Assembly: GCA_021791455.1 (NCBI GenBank)
Contig: JAJYWM010000145.1
Span: 1-17,015 of the forward strand
Direction: 5' to 3'
Length of the DNA: 17,015 bases
Source: a bacterium
GTDB lineage: Bacteria > Chloroflexota > Dormibacteria > UBA8260 > Bog-877
Positions 6,894 through 14,680 of the stretch are shown here, in pieces (positions within the stretch are counted from its first letter, which is position 1; each line of letters opens with the position of its first letter). The notes beneath the pieces were generated by a model that worked only from the letters and a program-made list of their open reading frames with translations, had not been told where the DNA came from and did not search any database. Both the position numbers and the translations under genes were made by a program.

Positions 6894-7862
6894 ATGCGTA
6901 TTGCAATCACCGGCGGCAGCGGCTTTGTGGGGTCACATCTGGTTCCGCTGCTGCTGGAGTCAGGGCATGAGATAAGGGTGGTCGGGCGCGGGGCGCACCC
7001 GACCACCCTGCCCGCCGGGCTCTCCCCTACCTTCGGCGACGTGGTGACGGGAGAGGGCCTCGAGGCAGCCTTCCAGGGTGCCGATGTGGTCGTGAACCTG
7101 GTTGCCGTGATCCGCAACCAGGGAGTCCAGACGTTCGATTCCGTGAACTCCTCGGGCACCCGGCACGTGGTGGACGCGGCCCAAGCCGCGGGAGTTCGCC
7201 GCCTGGTGCAGCTCTCCGCCATAGGTGCCGACCCAGACCCCATGTTCCCCTACCTTTTCAGCAAGTGGCAGGGCGAGCAATGGGTTCAGGGAAGCGGCCT
7301 GGAGTGGGTCATCCTGCGCTCCTCTGTCATCTTCGGTGAGGGTGACGGCTTCTTCAGCCTCCTCGCCAAGGCGATAAGTGCCCCCGCGCCGTTTCTGGTC
7401 ATACCGGGCGATGGCACGGCGATATTCCAACCCATCGCCGCCGATGATGTGGCCCGCTGCCTGCTGGCGGCCGTCGAGCAGCCGGAGCGGCCAGGAAGGA
7501 TCTATGAGATCGGAGGGCCGGATCAGCTCACCCTTGAGGAGATCACCGTGGCGGTCGCTCAGGCGATCGGCAAGGACTGGTTCGGGATCTCCAAGCGCAA
7601 GCCCCTGCACCTGGACCCGCGCCTGATCCGCCCCGGGGCCGTGGTGATGGACAAGATCATGCGCAACCCGCTGGTCACGCCCCAGCAGCTGGACATGCTG
7701 GTAAAGCCGAACGTCACAGCGCTGGACGCGGTGGCCGTGGGCTTCGGCTTCGAACCCAAGCCCCTCATCCCAAATCTCGGTTACCTGCGCAAGCCCAAAC
7801 GCTGGCCCTTCAGCCTGCTCGACCAGGGCAAGGCGCGGCTACAGCCCCCGGTTGGTCGGTGA
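6894..7862 (+). CDS. NAD(P)-binding protein, NDUFA9-like / atypical short-chain dehydrogenase family
   Basis: A 322-aa Rossmann-fold protein of the extended or atypical SDR group, closest by eye to bacterial 'complex I NDUFA9 subunit family' or NAD-dependent epimerase proteins. The ATG at 6894 gives MRIAITGGSGFVGSHL with the cofactor loop GGSGFVG (7-13). VVVNLVAVIRNQG follows at 65-77, and YLFSK (120-124) supplies the YxxxK pair. The reading frame continues upstream inside the HU gene, but homology begins at MRIAI. No good Shine-Dalgarno precedes the start, so translation may depend on ribosomes finishing HU 22 bases earlier. The substrate is unknown; related proteins have been linked to quinone/respiratory complex assembly or sugar and isoprenoid metabolism. 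The SCP2 gene follows after 60 bases on the same strand. Confidence 0.85.
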   Translation: MRIAITGGSGFVGSHLVPLLLESGHEIRVVGRGAHPTTLPAGLSPTFGDVVTGEGLEAAFQGADVVVNLVAVIRNQGVQTFDSVNSSGTRHVVDAAQAAGVRRLVQLSAIGADPDPMFPYLFSKWQGEQWVQGSGLEWVILRSSVIFGEGDGFFSLLAKAISAPAPFLVIPGDGTAIFQPIAADDVARCLLAAVEQPERPGRIYEIGGPDQLTLEEITVAVAQAIGKDWFGISKRKPLHLDPRLIRPGAVVMDKIMRNPLVTPQQLDMLVKPNVTALDAVAVGFGFEPKPLIPNLGYLRKPKRWPFSLLDQGKARLQPPVGR

Positions 7863-7922
7863 GCTCCCGCTAACATCCCTGAGTGGCGATCACCCCCTAA
7901 AACACGGCCCGAGGAGAAACGC

Positions 7923-8258
7923 ATGGCAGACCAGGAGCTGACCCCGCAGCAGATCATGGACAAGATCCCATCGGCCTTCCAGGCGGACAAGGCCCAGGGA
8001 GTCAAGGCGACCTTCCAGTGGGACATCTCGGGAGACCAGGGTGGCCGCTGGTATGTGGAGATCAACGAGGGCACGTGTCAAGTCCACCAGGGCGACTCCG
8101 CCAGCCCCAACATCACGATCTCCATCGGTGACGAGAACTTCGTCAAGCTCATCAGTGGGCGGCTCGACGGCACCATGGCCTTCATGACCGGCAAGCTCAA
8201 GGTGAAGGGCGACATGGGCTTGGCCATGAAGCTGCCCCAGCTCTTCCGCCTGGGCTGA
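7923..8258 (+). CDS. SCP2 sterol-carrier-domain protein
   Basis: A 111-aa single-domain protein of the SCP2 family, which forms a hydrophobic pocket for lipids or acyl-CoA. Recognisable features are the opening helix TPQQIMDKIPSAFQADKA, the central strands ATFQWDISG, GRWYVEINEG and PNITISIGDENFVKLISG, and the close GTMAFMTGKLKVKGDMGLAMKLPQLF, which is the typical SCP2 ending. There is no signal peptide or membrane helix, so it should be cytosolic. GAGGAG (7911-7916) lies six bases before the ATG. It is probably the last gene of the HU - NDUFA9-like - SCP2 transcript. Its ligand cannot be read from sequence. Confidence 0.9.
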   Translation: MADQELTPQQIMDKIPSAFQADKAQGVKATFQWDISGDQGGRWYVEINEGTCQVHQGDSASPNITISIGDENFVKLISGRLDGTMAFMTGKLKVKGDMGLAMKLPQLFRLG

Positions 8259-8661
8259 TGATGCGGTCCCACCTGATCCAGTTCTTCGGCGGTGAGAGTC
8301 GACAGGCCAGCGAGCAACCCAGGGTGGCCCGATTGGGTACCCATCCGGAACCTTAGGGGCGGAATGGGTGAGGCCCCGGTCCGCTCAGCTCGAAGATGAA
8401 AGTTGAGAATAGCGGCCAGGGCTCGATCGGACTAGGGTGGGAGCTCCAACGCGTGAGCCCCCTACGGGCTTCCCCTTGAGCTCTCCCGTCATCGGCGGAG
8501 TGTGCTGTCCTACCCGCACCTGATCGAGGTGGAGCAGACGACCCTGGTTGGCGGGGTCAGCGTGCTGGTGAGGCTGATTTACAGCCCCCCAGAGCCGGTC
8601 ACTGAACAGCTCCAACCATGAGCGACCCCGACCTGTGACGCCAGTAGTAGGTTGCCCTTGG
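8259..8661. other. Convergent intergenic region, about 400 bases, no supported gene
   Basis: The region lies between the 3' ends of the SCP2 gene (plus) and the FN3-protein gene (minus). Open frames here have no recognisable homology and lack ribosome sites. One plus-strand frame (8457-8621) has a plausible-looking core but no evidence of being a gene. The only structural feature seen is the hairpin at 8339-8369. The stretch may include decayed coding sequence; nothing else was identified. Confidence 0.5.
8339..8369. terminator. Possible hairpin terminator between convergent genes
   Basis: ACCCATCCG (8339-8347) can pair with CGGAATGGGT (8360-8369), with one bulged base and a 12-base loop, giving a nine-pair stem about 80 bases after the SCP2 stop. 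No T-run follows on either strand, so it would be a non-canonical terminator or simply an mRNA 3'-end-stabilising structure. Confidence 0.3.
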
Positions 8662-10077
8662 TCAGATGCTCGAGTCGATGGCCGAGCCCGCTGAGGAGAT
8701 TTCCAATCGCCGGCGGCGAATACCGAGGGCAACCATGCCCAGTCCCAAACTCATCAATACGACCGACGCTCCCAAGTTCTGGACCGTCAGGAGGGAGGCG
8801 CCCGTGGCCGGCACCGCCACGGTGTTGGAGACAGTGACGGCCAGAGAACCGCTCACCATGACCCCGGCCGGCGACGTCCCCACGGCCAGCACGGTGTGGG
8901 CCCCCGCTGGCGTGTTGGCGGGAAAGCTCACGGTCTGGACGAAGGAGCCGCTCTGACCCACGATTACCGTGGCCAGATTGATGGGCACCGCGGAATGCAG
9001 GGAGATGGTGACGGTGCTACCTGGCATCAGACCGGTTCCGGCCACGGTGGCTTCTCGGCTACCGACCCTGTCCTGGCTCACAGTCAGAGCCGCTTGGTTG
9101 GGAGTTACCGGTGCGGATGGTGACGAGGCTGGCCCTAACCCAACGGCGTTGGTCGCGACCACCGTGAACGTGTAGCTCCTGCCGTTACTGAGGCCGGAGA
9201 TCTGGCATTGCAATGGCCCGCTGGACCACCGGCAGCTGGCGCCTCCCGGCGAAGCGGTCACCAAATAGGCAGAGACCGCAGAACCGTTTGCCGCGGCGGC
9301 GGCCCAAGTGATAGTGGCAGACCCCAGGCCGCCATCCGCACTGACGTTGCCCGGCCGGCCCGGAACAGTGGCCGGGACCACAGAGTTGCTGGCCAGCGAA
9401 GACGAGCTGTGAGCCCCGTTTGAGTCAGTGGCGACCACCGTGAAGTCGTAGGCCGTGCCCAGGGTGAGACCCGACACGGTGGTGGAACTGGCCGCCGGAT
9501 TCCCGCTGACGGTCAGCCCCGCGCACGACGAGCAGGATGGTGAGGAGGTGACGGCATAGGAGGTGACGGTTCCTGCACCATCCGTCGATGGGCTCCACGA
9601 GAGACCGACGGTGCCGTTGGCATTCGTGCTGGCCGTAACGTCAGTGGGGGTAGACGGCCCCGAGGCGCCCACGGTCATGTAACTCGTGGCGGTGTAGGTG
9701 AAGTTATAGGAGGAGCCAAAGCACGGTATGCCGCGGCCGTAGGCGTAAACGGTATAGGTTCCCGCCGGCAGCGGGCCCAGGTCGACGGAGGCCTGGGCGG
9801 TGTCCCCGCCGTTGGTTAGCTGAGTGTTGGTGTAGTAGTTGTTGTACGTCGAAGGTCCGTCGGAGGCCCAGTAGTACAGCGACGGCAGCGAGGTGTTGCC
9901 GGTTCCACAACCGGAAATTTCCGTCGTCAGCACGACGTCCGCGGACGTAGTTGGGGAGGTGGGGCTCCAACTGATCGTGAACGCGCCGCCAGATGCGGAC
10001 ACGGTCGAGATCCCCGCCGTCATCAGGGCCAGCGCCCCGGCCACCGTCAGCCCTGAGAGGATTTTCCCTAAGCGCAT
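8662..10077 (-). CDS. Secreted FN3-repeat protein with LPXTG-like wall-sorting signal
   Basis: A 471-aa exported protein, presumably on the cell surface. The start at 10077 opens with a classical signal peptide (MRLGKILSGL..., cleavage probably after VSA, residue 28), although the frame extends 50 codons upstream. Order: a Cys-containing, Tyr-rich N-terminal domain (about 30-138), two fibronectin type III domains (about 141-236 and 237-326, each with the TAYDFTVVATD / RSYTFTVVATN signature), an Ig-like module with GTGLMPGSTVTISL (about 328-418), then VPATG (422-426), a hydrophobic helix (433-453) and RRRR. The last three resemble a sortase signal (LPXTG variant), but 14 residues follow the arginines, longer than usual, and no sortase gene is in the window. 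GGAG lies about 12 bases before the ATG. The function may be adhesive or carbohydrate-binding; this is not shown. Confidence 0.85.
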   Translation of the reverse strand: MRLGKILSGLTVAGALALMTAGISTVSASGGAFTISWSPTSPTTSADVVLTTEISGCGTGNTSLPSLYYWASDGPSTYNNYYTNTQLTNGGDTAQASVDLGPLPAGTYTVYAYGRGIPCFGSSYNFTYTATSYMTVGASGPSTPTDVTASTNANGTVGLSWSPSTDGAGTVTSYAVTSSPSCSSCAGLTVSGNPAASSTTVSGLTLGTAYDFTVVATDSNGAHSSSSLASNSVVPATVPGRPGNVSADGGLGSATITWAAAAANGSAVSAYLVTASPGGASCRWSSGPLQCQISGLSNGRSYTFTVVATNAVGLGPASSPSAPVTPNQAALTVSQDRVGSREATVAGTGLMPGSTVTISLHSAVPINLATVIVGQSGSFVQTVSFPANTPAGAHTVLAVGTSPAGVMVSGSLAVTVSNTVAVPATGASLLTVQNLGASVVLMSLGLGMVALGIRRRRLEISSAGSAIDSSI

Positions 10078-10648
10078 CGCAGATACGTCTCCGTGTGAAG
10101 TTTGGAAGTGCAGCCGAGCATAGAAGAGCCAACGGTCACGGGTCATGGCGAGCACCGGCGCATCCTGTGACGTTGTTGTCACGAGGCAGGGCCGGCCACC
10201 CGGCCTCGACCATGCCCGCGGGGACACGGTCTCTCCTGGAGAGCGTCCCTACCCCCAGCGATCACCCGATTTGCGACAGCAGCCACCGCGGCCACGGTTC
10301 GGGAACCAAACCAGGGCCTGCCGGTCGCTGTGCAGAGCGGATAAATCGTCAGCCGCGGCGCCGCTCAGGAGTAGGAAAAGGACGGTCCTCAAGATCCTGG
10401 GCGGCTTCCCAATCTCTTGGGGACCTCATTGCGCCGCGAAATGCGATCGGTGCGCCGATCGTCCCGATGATGGGCCTGGCCCAGGCGGCCGCACTCGTCG
10501 CGGGGGGCTCCGGCCGGGGATGGGGGGATTTCGAACGCTGCCAGGACGTGGGTCGGCGGGCAAGGGCTCCGTCGCGCTGGGGCTGACTCCAGAGGACCGC
10601 CACCAGGCCCGCCGAGCCAACTGCCCTCCCTCGACGATCAGCTCAGCC
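10078..10648. other. Intergenic region of about 570 bases upstream of the FN3-protein gene
   Basis: The region lies between the VOC-protein stop and the FN3-protein start, both minus strand. Open frames crossing it on both strands look like random high-GC readings: Arg/Pro-rich, no homology, antisense to the VOC gene at one end. Structural elements seen are an inverted repeat GTGAC-N6-GTCAC (10167-10182), the short near-palindrome GGTTCGGGAACC (10296-10307), and TGGGC-N3-GCCCA (about 10470-10482). The leader of the FN3 gene must lie here, but no clear promoter or riboswitch was recognised. Confidence 0.5.
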
Positions 10649-11023
10649 TCACTCTCTTTCCAAAAACTCCAGACGATTGCCGAACGGATCCTCGCTGTAA
10701 AACCTGCGGTGCCCGGGAAAGTCGCCGTCCCAGAGGACGGGACAACCGTTCTGCTCCAGACGTACCGCCAGGGTTGCGAGTCCCTCCACGAGGATCCCCG
10801 GGTGAGCCTTCCGGGAGGGGGCGAACGGCTCCTCGACCCCGAGATGCACCTCGAGATCTCCTCCGCGAAACCAGCACCCGCCACGCGCGGCCAGGGCTTC
10901 GGGCTTCTCCACCTCCTCCATGCGAAGGACGTCGCGCCAGAAGGAACGGGACTTCTCCTCGCCACCCTTCGGGATGGCCAGCTGCACATGATGAAGCGGC
11001 AGAAACCTGACGGAGTTTGGCAT
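10649..11023 (-). CDS. VOC superfamily (glyoxalase/bleomycin-resistance-like) protein
   Basis: A 124-aa member of the vicinal oxygen chelate fold. The hallmarks are the opening strand LHHVQLAIP (10-18) with a metal-ligand-type His, FWRDVLRM (28-35), the run LAARGGCWFRGGDLEVHLGVEEPF, then KAHPGILVEG, and the closing RRFYSEDPFGNRLEFLE, where the final Glu is the usual last ligand. Members include lyases, dioxygenases and resistance proteins, so substrate and reaction are open. The ATG at 11023 has an excellent GGGAGG about eight bases upstream. An inverted repeat (11047-11065) sits in the leader. It is a single-gene unit by spacing, flanked by gaps of more than 400 bases. Confidence 0.88.
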   Translation of the reverse strand: MPNSVRFLPLHHVQLAIPKGGEEKSRSFWRDVLRMEEVEKPEALAARGGCWFRGGDLEVHLGVEEPFAPSRKAHPGILVEGLATLAVRLEQNGCPVLWDGDFPGHRRFYSEDPFGNRLEFLERE

Positions 11024-11443
11024 CGGCGTCCCCTCCCTGATATCGGCCTGGTGTCAAATGCCAGGAAGAATTGAGACCCCACGCACGCCCCGTGGGAATC
11101 GGCAGAGGGGATCCTGTGGCCTCTTGGCGACAACAATCCTCATCCGAACGCCATGTTATTGAAGGCAGGGGGTCGGCGCACTGCCGGGGCAAGCGCGCCG
11201 AATAGCCATCCCTTCTGCCAGCGCCTTAGCAGCCCTGCGGACGTCTGAGTTCGCCCAGCCTTCAGGCATGGGTCCTGAGCTGTAGGCGCCACCTCGATGT
11301 GATACCACTACGTTCGCCGCGACGCCGCCGAGGGGAAGCCAAGTCCCGGGGAGAGTAGGTCCAAGAGGCGGCCTGACCGACCTCGAATCCTCTGTGCCCC
11401 GCGGCGGAGATATGCCGCACCGGCCGGACATTGACCACTGTAG
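11024..11443. other. Gap of about 420 bases between adnB-like and VOC genes
   Basis: A 91-codon minus-strand frame (11431-11156) is open here. It has no recognisable homology, no ribosome site and a mixed third-base composition unlike the strongly GC-biased neighbours, so I do not call it a gene. A TTGACA at 11057-11052 (minus strand) resembles a -35, but no -10 lies at the right distance. No tRNA was found. The VOC leader lies at its left end. Confidence 0.45.
11047..11065. repeat. Inverted repeat in the VOC-gene leader
   Basis: CCTGG (11047-11051) and CCAGG (11061-11065) are separated by nine bases that include TGTCAA. It lies 24 bases upstream of the VOC start codon and could form a small leader hairpin or serve as an operator. 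It is short enough to arise by chance in this GC-rich sequence. Confidence 0.25.
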
Positions 11444-14400
11444 TCAGGACGTGGGTTGGCCCGGTTCCGTGCGACGTTCAGGGCACACCGGCTGGAACTG
11501 GCAGGTCGAGCATGGGCGCTTGGGGTGGGAGAGCCCCGAGAGCTGGCCGCCCCCGCCAATGCTCGAGGCAAGCGAGGAAGCCCAGTCCAGGGTGTGCCGC
11601 TTCGCCTGGGTGCTGCAGTCGACCTCAACCACATCCCCCTTCCGCAGCAGCACCAGCGCCGCGCGTGCGGGAACGGCGCCAGGGTCGTGGGTCGCTTCCA
11701 GCGCCATCGCGTAGAGACGCAGCTGATGGAAGTAATGCTCCATCTCGACCGCCGACATGGTGTGGTTGGTCTTGTAGTCAAGAATCAGGTTTGCGCCATC
11801 CGCCGCCAGGGCGATCCTGTCCATGACCCCCGTGAGCACCGGCATACCAGCCCCCGCCCAATCCCGCCAGCGGAATGGCACCTCAACCCCCAAGGTGGGC
11901 AGCCCCACCACCTCGGATCGCGAATAGGCGCGGAGCATATGGCGGGCTTCGCCTGCCTCCTCGAGCTCGAGATGACCGGCCAGTTGCTCCAAACAGGCCT
12001 CCAGATCGCTCAGCGCTGGGGGGTGCGCGGGATCGCTGTGGGCCCTTTCCAACACCGCGTGCAGGATGGCGCCGAGCCGCAGGGCGCGCCCGCGCGACAG
12101 CGCCCGCGGCCCGCCCTCGGGACCGCTCCGGGTCGGAGCCGCGGCGTCCTGCGCATCAACCGGCGAAGAGAACCCGACCACGTGGATGAACCAGAATTGG
12201 CGCGGGCACTCCTCCAGAGTCTGGAGGGCGCTGAAGCTGACCTGACGAACTCGTGGCAGGCCCGAAGCCGCCTCCATGGTCCACAGGTCGAGTTCGCAGA
12301 TCCTGTCGTTCAGGAGTGGATCAGCCGCGAGTGGGGCCGAAACGGGTGGTGTGGCGCGCAACTTCCTGTCCGGCTCCGGGAGCCACGGCAGGGTCACCTC
12401 GTGGGGGAATCCGGTCAGGGGCCGCAGCCAATCCACCTCCTGCTCCACCATGGCGGTGACCAGTTCGGCGTACTCTCCCTGGCCGAGCTGCCGGCCAGGG
12501 AGCTCTTCTAAGAGTTGGTCCAGGGTCACGCCGGAGACCTTGGACCCGGGGCGTGTGGTGGTGATCAGCAGCAGGTCGCGCGCCCTGGTCATGGCCACGT
12601 AAACCAGCCGTCGGTGCTCTTCCACGGGAACCCGGGCCCGGGGCAGGCCCTTCCAGCGAGACCCTGCCATGGTGTCCTTCCTGTCCAACCTGGGCACCAC
12701 GATGGCATTCTCCCCTTCATCCCAGATTATTCCCTTGGGCCCACGCTGGTGATGGGGACGGCAGTCGGCTAGGATCACAACCGGCCACTCCAGGCCCTTG
12801 GCCCGATGTATGGTGCTGAGTGTGACCTTTGGCTGCTCGTCACGGGCCACCGGCTCCGCCTGACCTCCCTGCTTCGCCATGGCGTCGACGCGGGTCAAAA
12901 ACTCAGGCAGGCCAACCCATCCGCCCGCGGGCTGAGATCCCACGGCCAGTCGCTGCAGGTCGCGCAGCGCCGCCTGTGAGCGGCCCCCGTCAGGATGCCC
13001 CCCTGCGGCGCGAGCGGCCTGGAGCTCTCCCAGGCCGCTCCAGTCGATGGCGGACCTGACCACCTCGGAGGCGGGGCGGTGGCGGGCCAGTTCACGCAGG
13101 CGCTCGATCACGAGGAATATCTCGGCCAGCCTCGCCGTCAAAGCCGGCGGGAGTTCGCTCTGGGCCAGGTTGCTGCGCACCCGGCTTATGAGTGATGCCG
13201 CGCCGGCTTCAGTTGATCGCGAGAGCCTGAGCATCTGCGCGTCCGAAACCCTGACCCAGGGGCTCTGCAGCACCCTGACCCAGGCCTGATCATCGTCCGA
13301 GTCGGCGGCCCGGAGCAGCGCCAGAGCGTCCTTCACCTCGGGGCGCTCGAGCAGCTGGCCGGTGGCTGTTTGAAACGGGATCTGATGGTTCCTCATGGCG
13401 TCTTCGAGGGGCCTGCCCAACTTCGAGAACGTGTAGCTGAGAATGGCGATGTCCTGATACCCGACCGCCTTGGTGGTTCCATTGCCGGACGGAATTCCGG
13501 ATCGATGGAGCGCCTCCACCACGGCCGCGATCCCCTCCGCCTCCTCCTCCACCGAGGCCGCCGCACCCAGCAGCACGGCGTGTCCCGGGTAATCTTCCCG
13601 GCCCACCTCCATCGGCTCGTCTTCCTGAAACTGCGGGTCGGCCCGGATCACGTGGTCTGCTGCGGTGAGTATTGGCCGCCACGACCGGTAGTTGCGAAAT
13701 AGCCGAAACGACCGGCCGGGAGCCAACCTCATGGCCTCCGGGCGGGCATCCCTGAAGGCAAAGATCGCCTGCCGGGAGTCTCCGACCACAAAGAGCCGCT
13801 CCAGGTGGCTGCCGATCAGGGCATCAAGCAGCGCGCCCTGGATGGCGCTGGTGTCCTGGAACTCGTCCACAATCACCATCTGGAAGTTGTCAGCACACCA
13901 TGAGGAGAGCCACTCGGAGCTCCTTATGGCTGCGAGCGCCGCCCGCAGCAGGCCGTCGAAGTCAATCAGACGCTGCTCGTCCAAGGACCTCTCATAGCTC
14001 TGCCAGACCTCCAGAGTCAGGTGCAGGGCCAGACGATGCCACCGGACCTCGGACTCCGGGTCGCCCATGGCCAGAAAGCGCAGGTATGCCGACTCGGACT
14101 CTCGGCGGCAGTCGGCGATGGTCATGGCCGTGGACCGAAGACTGGAGACAGCCTGAGCCGACTCCCCCACCAGGCTCAGCAGCTCTCGGGGAGATCCGCC
14201 GTCGCCCGCCATCCCCTGAATGAGCGGATCGCTGGGCAGGGAGTCCCTGACCCGCCTCATCGCGGCCTCAAGCCGCAGGCTAGCCTCAACCTCGTCGAGG
14301 ACGCTGAAGTCACGGGAAAGCCCCGCCCGATATGAGTGTTCCCCCAGCAGGCGCCGGGCAAAGTGATGGAAGGTTCCAATCCAGGCTCCCTCCAGCCCGC

Positions 14401-14680
14401 CGAGGTCGGCCCTGCTCCAGGCGGGCGACAACGCCTCCAGGGTGGTGGCTATGCGTTGGCGCAGCTCGGCCGCCCCACGCTCGGTGAAGGTCACCGCCAA
14501 AATGTGCTGAGGCGAGGTGCCCGCCCTCACCGCATCGGCGTAGAGCGCCGCCATGGTGGTGGTCTTCCCACTGCCGGCAGCGGCCGCAACCTTGATCGGG
14601 CCACGGCCGCGCTGGAGGACGACCTCGCGTTGGGCGTCGGTCAGTGGATCAAGCAGGAGATCACGTGAGCTCCCGTTCAT
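11444..14680 (-). CDS. adnB: AdnB-like UvrD-family helicase with C-terminal Fe-S RecB-type nuclease
   Basis: A 1078-aa SF1A helicase-nuclease expected to unwind and resect double-strand breaks together with the upstream gene product. Motor motifs: AAGSGKT (34-40), DEFQD (272-276), VVGDSRQ (298-304), IHRAKGLE (624-631), VAMTRARD (695-702). The C-terminal nuclease has the first Fe-S cysteine in EECPRQFWF (Cys825), LGAILHAVLE (His874), GVMDRIAL (Asp954), LILDYKTN (Asp968, Lys970), QLRLY (986-990), then the C-x2-C-x5-C cluster (Cys1057, 1060, 1066). This is the AdnA/AdnB/AddB/Cas4-type iron-sulphur layout. The ATG at 14680 overlaps the upstream stop (ATGA) and is preferred to a TTG/GTG-type start 19 codons earlier. 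Gene order and both subunits carrying nuclease domains favour AdnAB over AddAB or RecBCD. Orthology is inferred by eye. Confidence 0.88.
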   Translation of the reverse strand: MNGSSRDLLLDPLTDAQREVVLQRGRGPIKVAAAAGSGKTTTMAALYADAVRAGTSPQHILAVTFTERGAAELRQRIATTLEALSPAWSRADLGGLEGAWIGTFHHFARRLLGEHSYRAGLSRDFSVLDEVEASLRLEAAMRRVRDSLPSDPLIQGMAGDGGSPRELLSLVGESAQAVSSLRSTAMTIADCRRESESAYLRFLAMGDPESEVRWHRLALHLTLEVWQSYERSLDEQRLIDFDGLLRAALAAIRSSEWLSSWCADNFQMVIVDEFQDTSAIQGALLDALIGSHLERLFVVGDSRQAIFAFRDARPEAMRLAPGRSFRLFRNYRSWRPILTAADHVIRADPQFQEDEPMEVGREDYPGHAVLLGAAASVEEEAEGIAAVVEALHRSGIPSGNGTTKAVGYQDIAILSYTFSKLGRPLEDAMRNHQIPFQTATGQLLERPEVKDALALLRAADSDDDQAWVRVLQSPWVRVSDAQMLRLSRSTEAGAASLISRVRSNLAQSELPPALTARLAEIFLVIERLRELARHRPASEVVRSAIDWSGLGELQAARAAGGHPDGGRSQAALRDLQRLAVGSQPAGGWVGLPEFLTRVDAMAKQGGQAEPVARDEQPKVTLSTIHRAKGLEWPVVILADCRPHHQRGPKGIIWDEGENAIVVPRLDRKDTMAGSRWKGLPRARVPVEEHRRLVYVAMTRARDLLLITTTRPGSKVSGVTLDQLLEELPGRQLGQGEYAELVTAMVEQEVDWLRPLTGFPHEVTLPWLPEPDRKLRATPPVSAPLAADPLLNDRICELDLWTMEAASGLPRVRQVSFSALQTLEECPRQFWFIHVVGFSSPVDAQDAAAPTRSGPEGGPRALSRGRALRLGAILHAVLERAHSDPAHPPALSDLEACLEQLAGHLELEEAGEARHMLRAYSRSEVVGLPTLGVEVPFRWRDWAGAGMPVLTGVMDRIALAADGANLILDYKTNHTMSAVEMEHYFHQLRLYAMALEATHDPGAVPARAALVLLRKGDVVEVDCSTQAKRHTLDWASSLASSIGGGGQLSGLSHPKRPCSTCQFQPVCPERRTEPGQPTS

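Noticed and set aside
8385..8732. Minus-strand 115-codon frame and plus-strand frame at 8457-8621 in the convergent gap
   Set aside because: No recognised family; the minus frame runs into the FN3 gene's 3' end. A decayed mobile-element remnant was considered but no terminal repeats or transposase motifs were found.
10078..10227. Fifty-codon N-terminal extension of the FN3 protein
   Set aside because: A classical signal peptide begins exactly at the ATG at 10077, so the extension would disrupt export.
11052..11057. TTGACA on the minus strand as a -35 for the VOC gene
   Set aside because: No -10-like hexamer at 16-18 bases; the expected position falls on the Shine-Dalgarno GGGAGGGG.
10145..11074. 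Long plus-strand open frame (309 codons) across the FN3-VOC gap
   Set aside because: Its second half is antisense to the well-supported VOC gene and the first half is Arg/Pro-rich without homology; typical high-GC shadow frame.
11370..11400. CTCGAATCC resembling a tRNA T-loop
   Set aside because: Flanking bases do not form a T-stem or acceptor stem on either strand.
11156..11431. 91-codon minus-strand frame between the AdnB-like and VOC genes
   Set aside because: No homology, no ribosome site, and third-codon-base composition less GC-rich than neighbouring genes.
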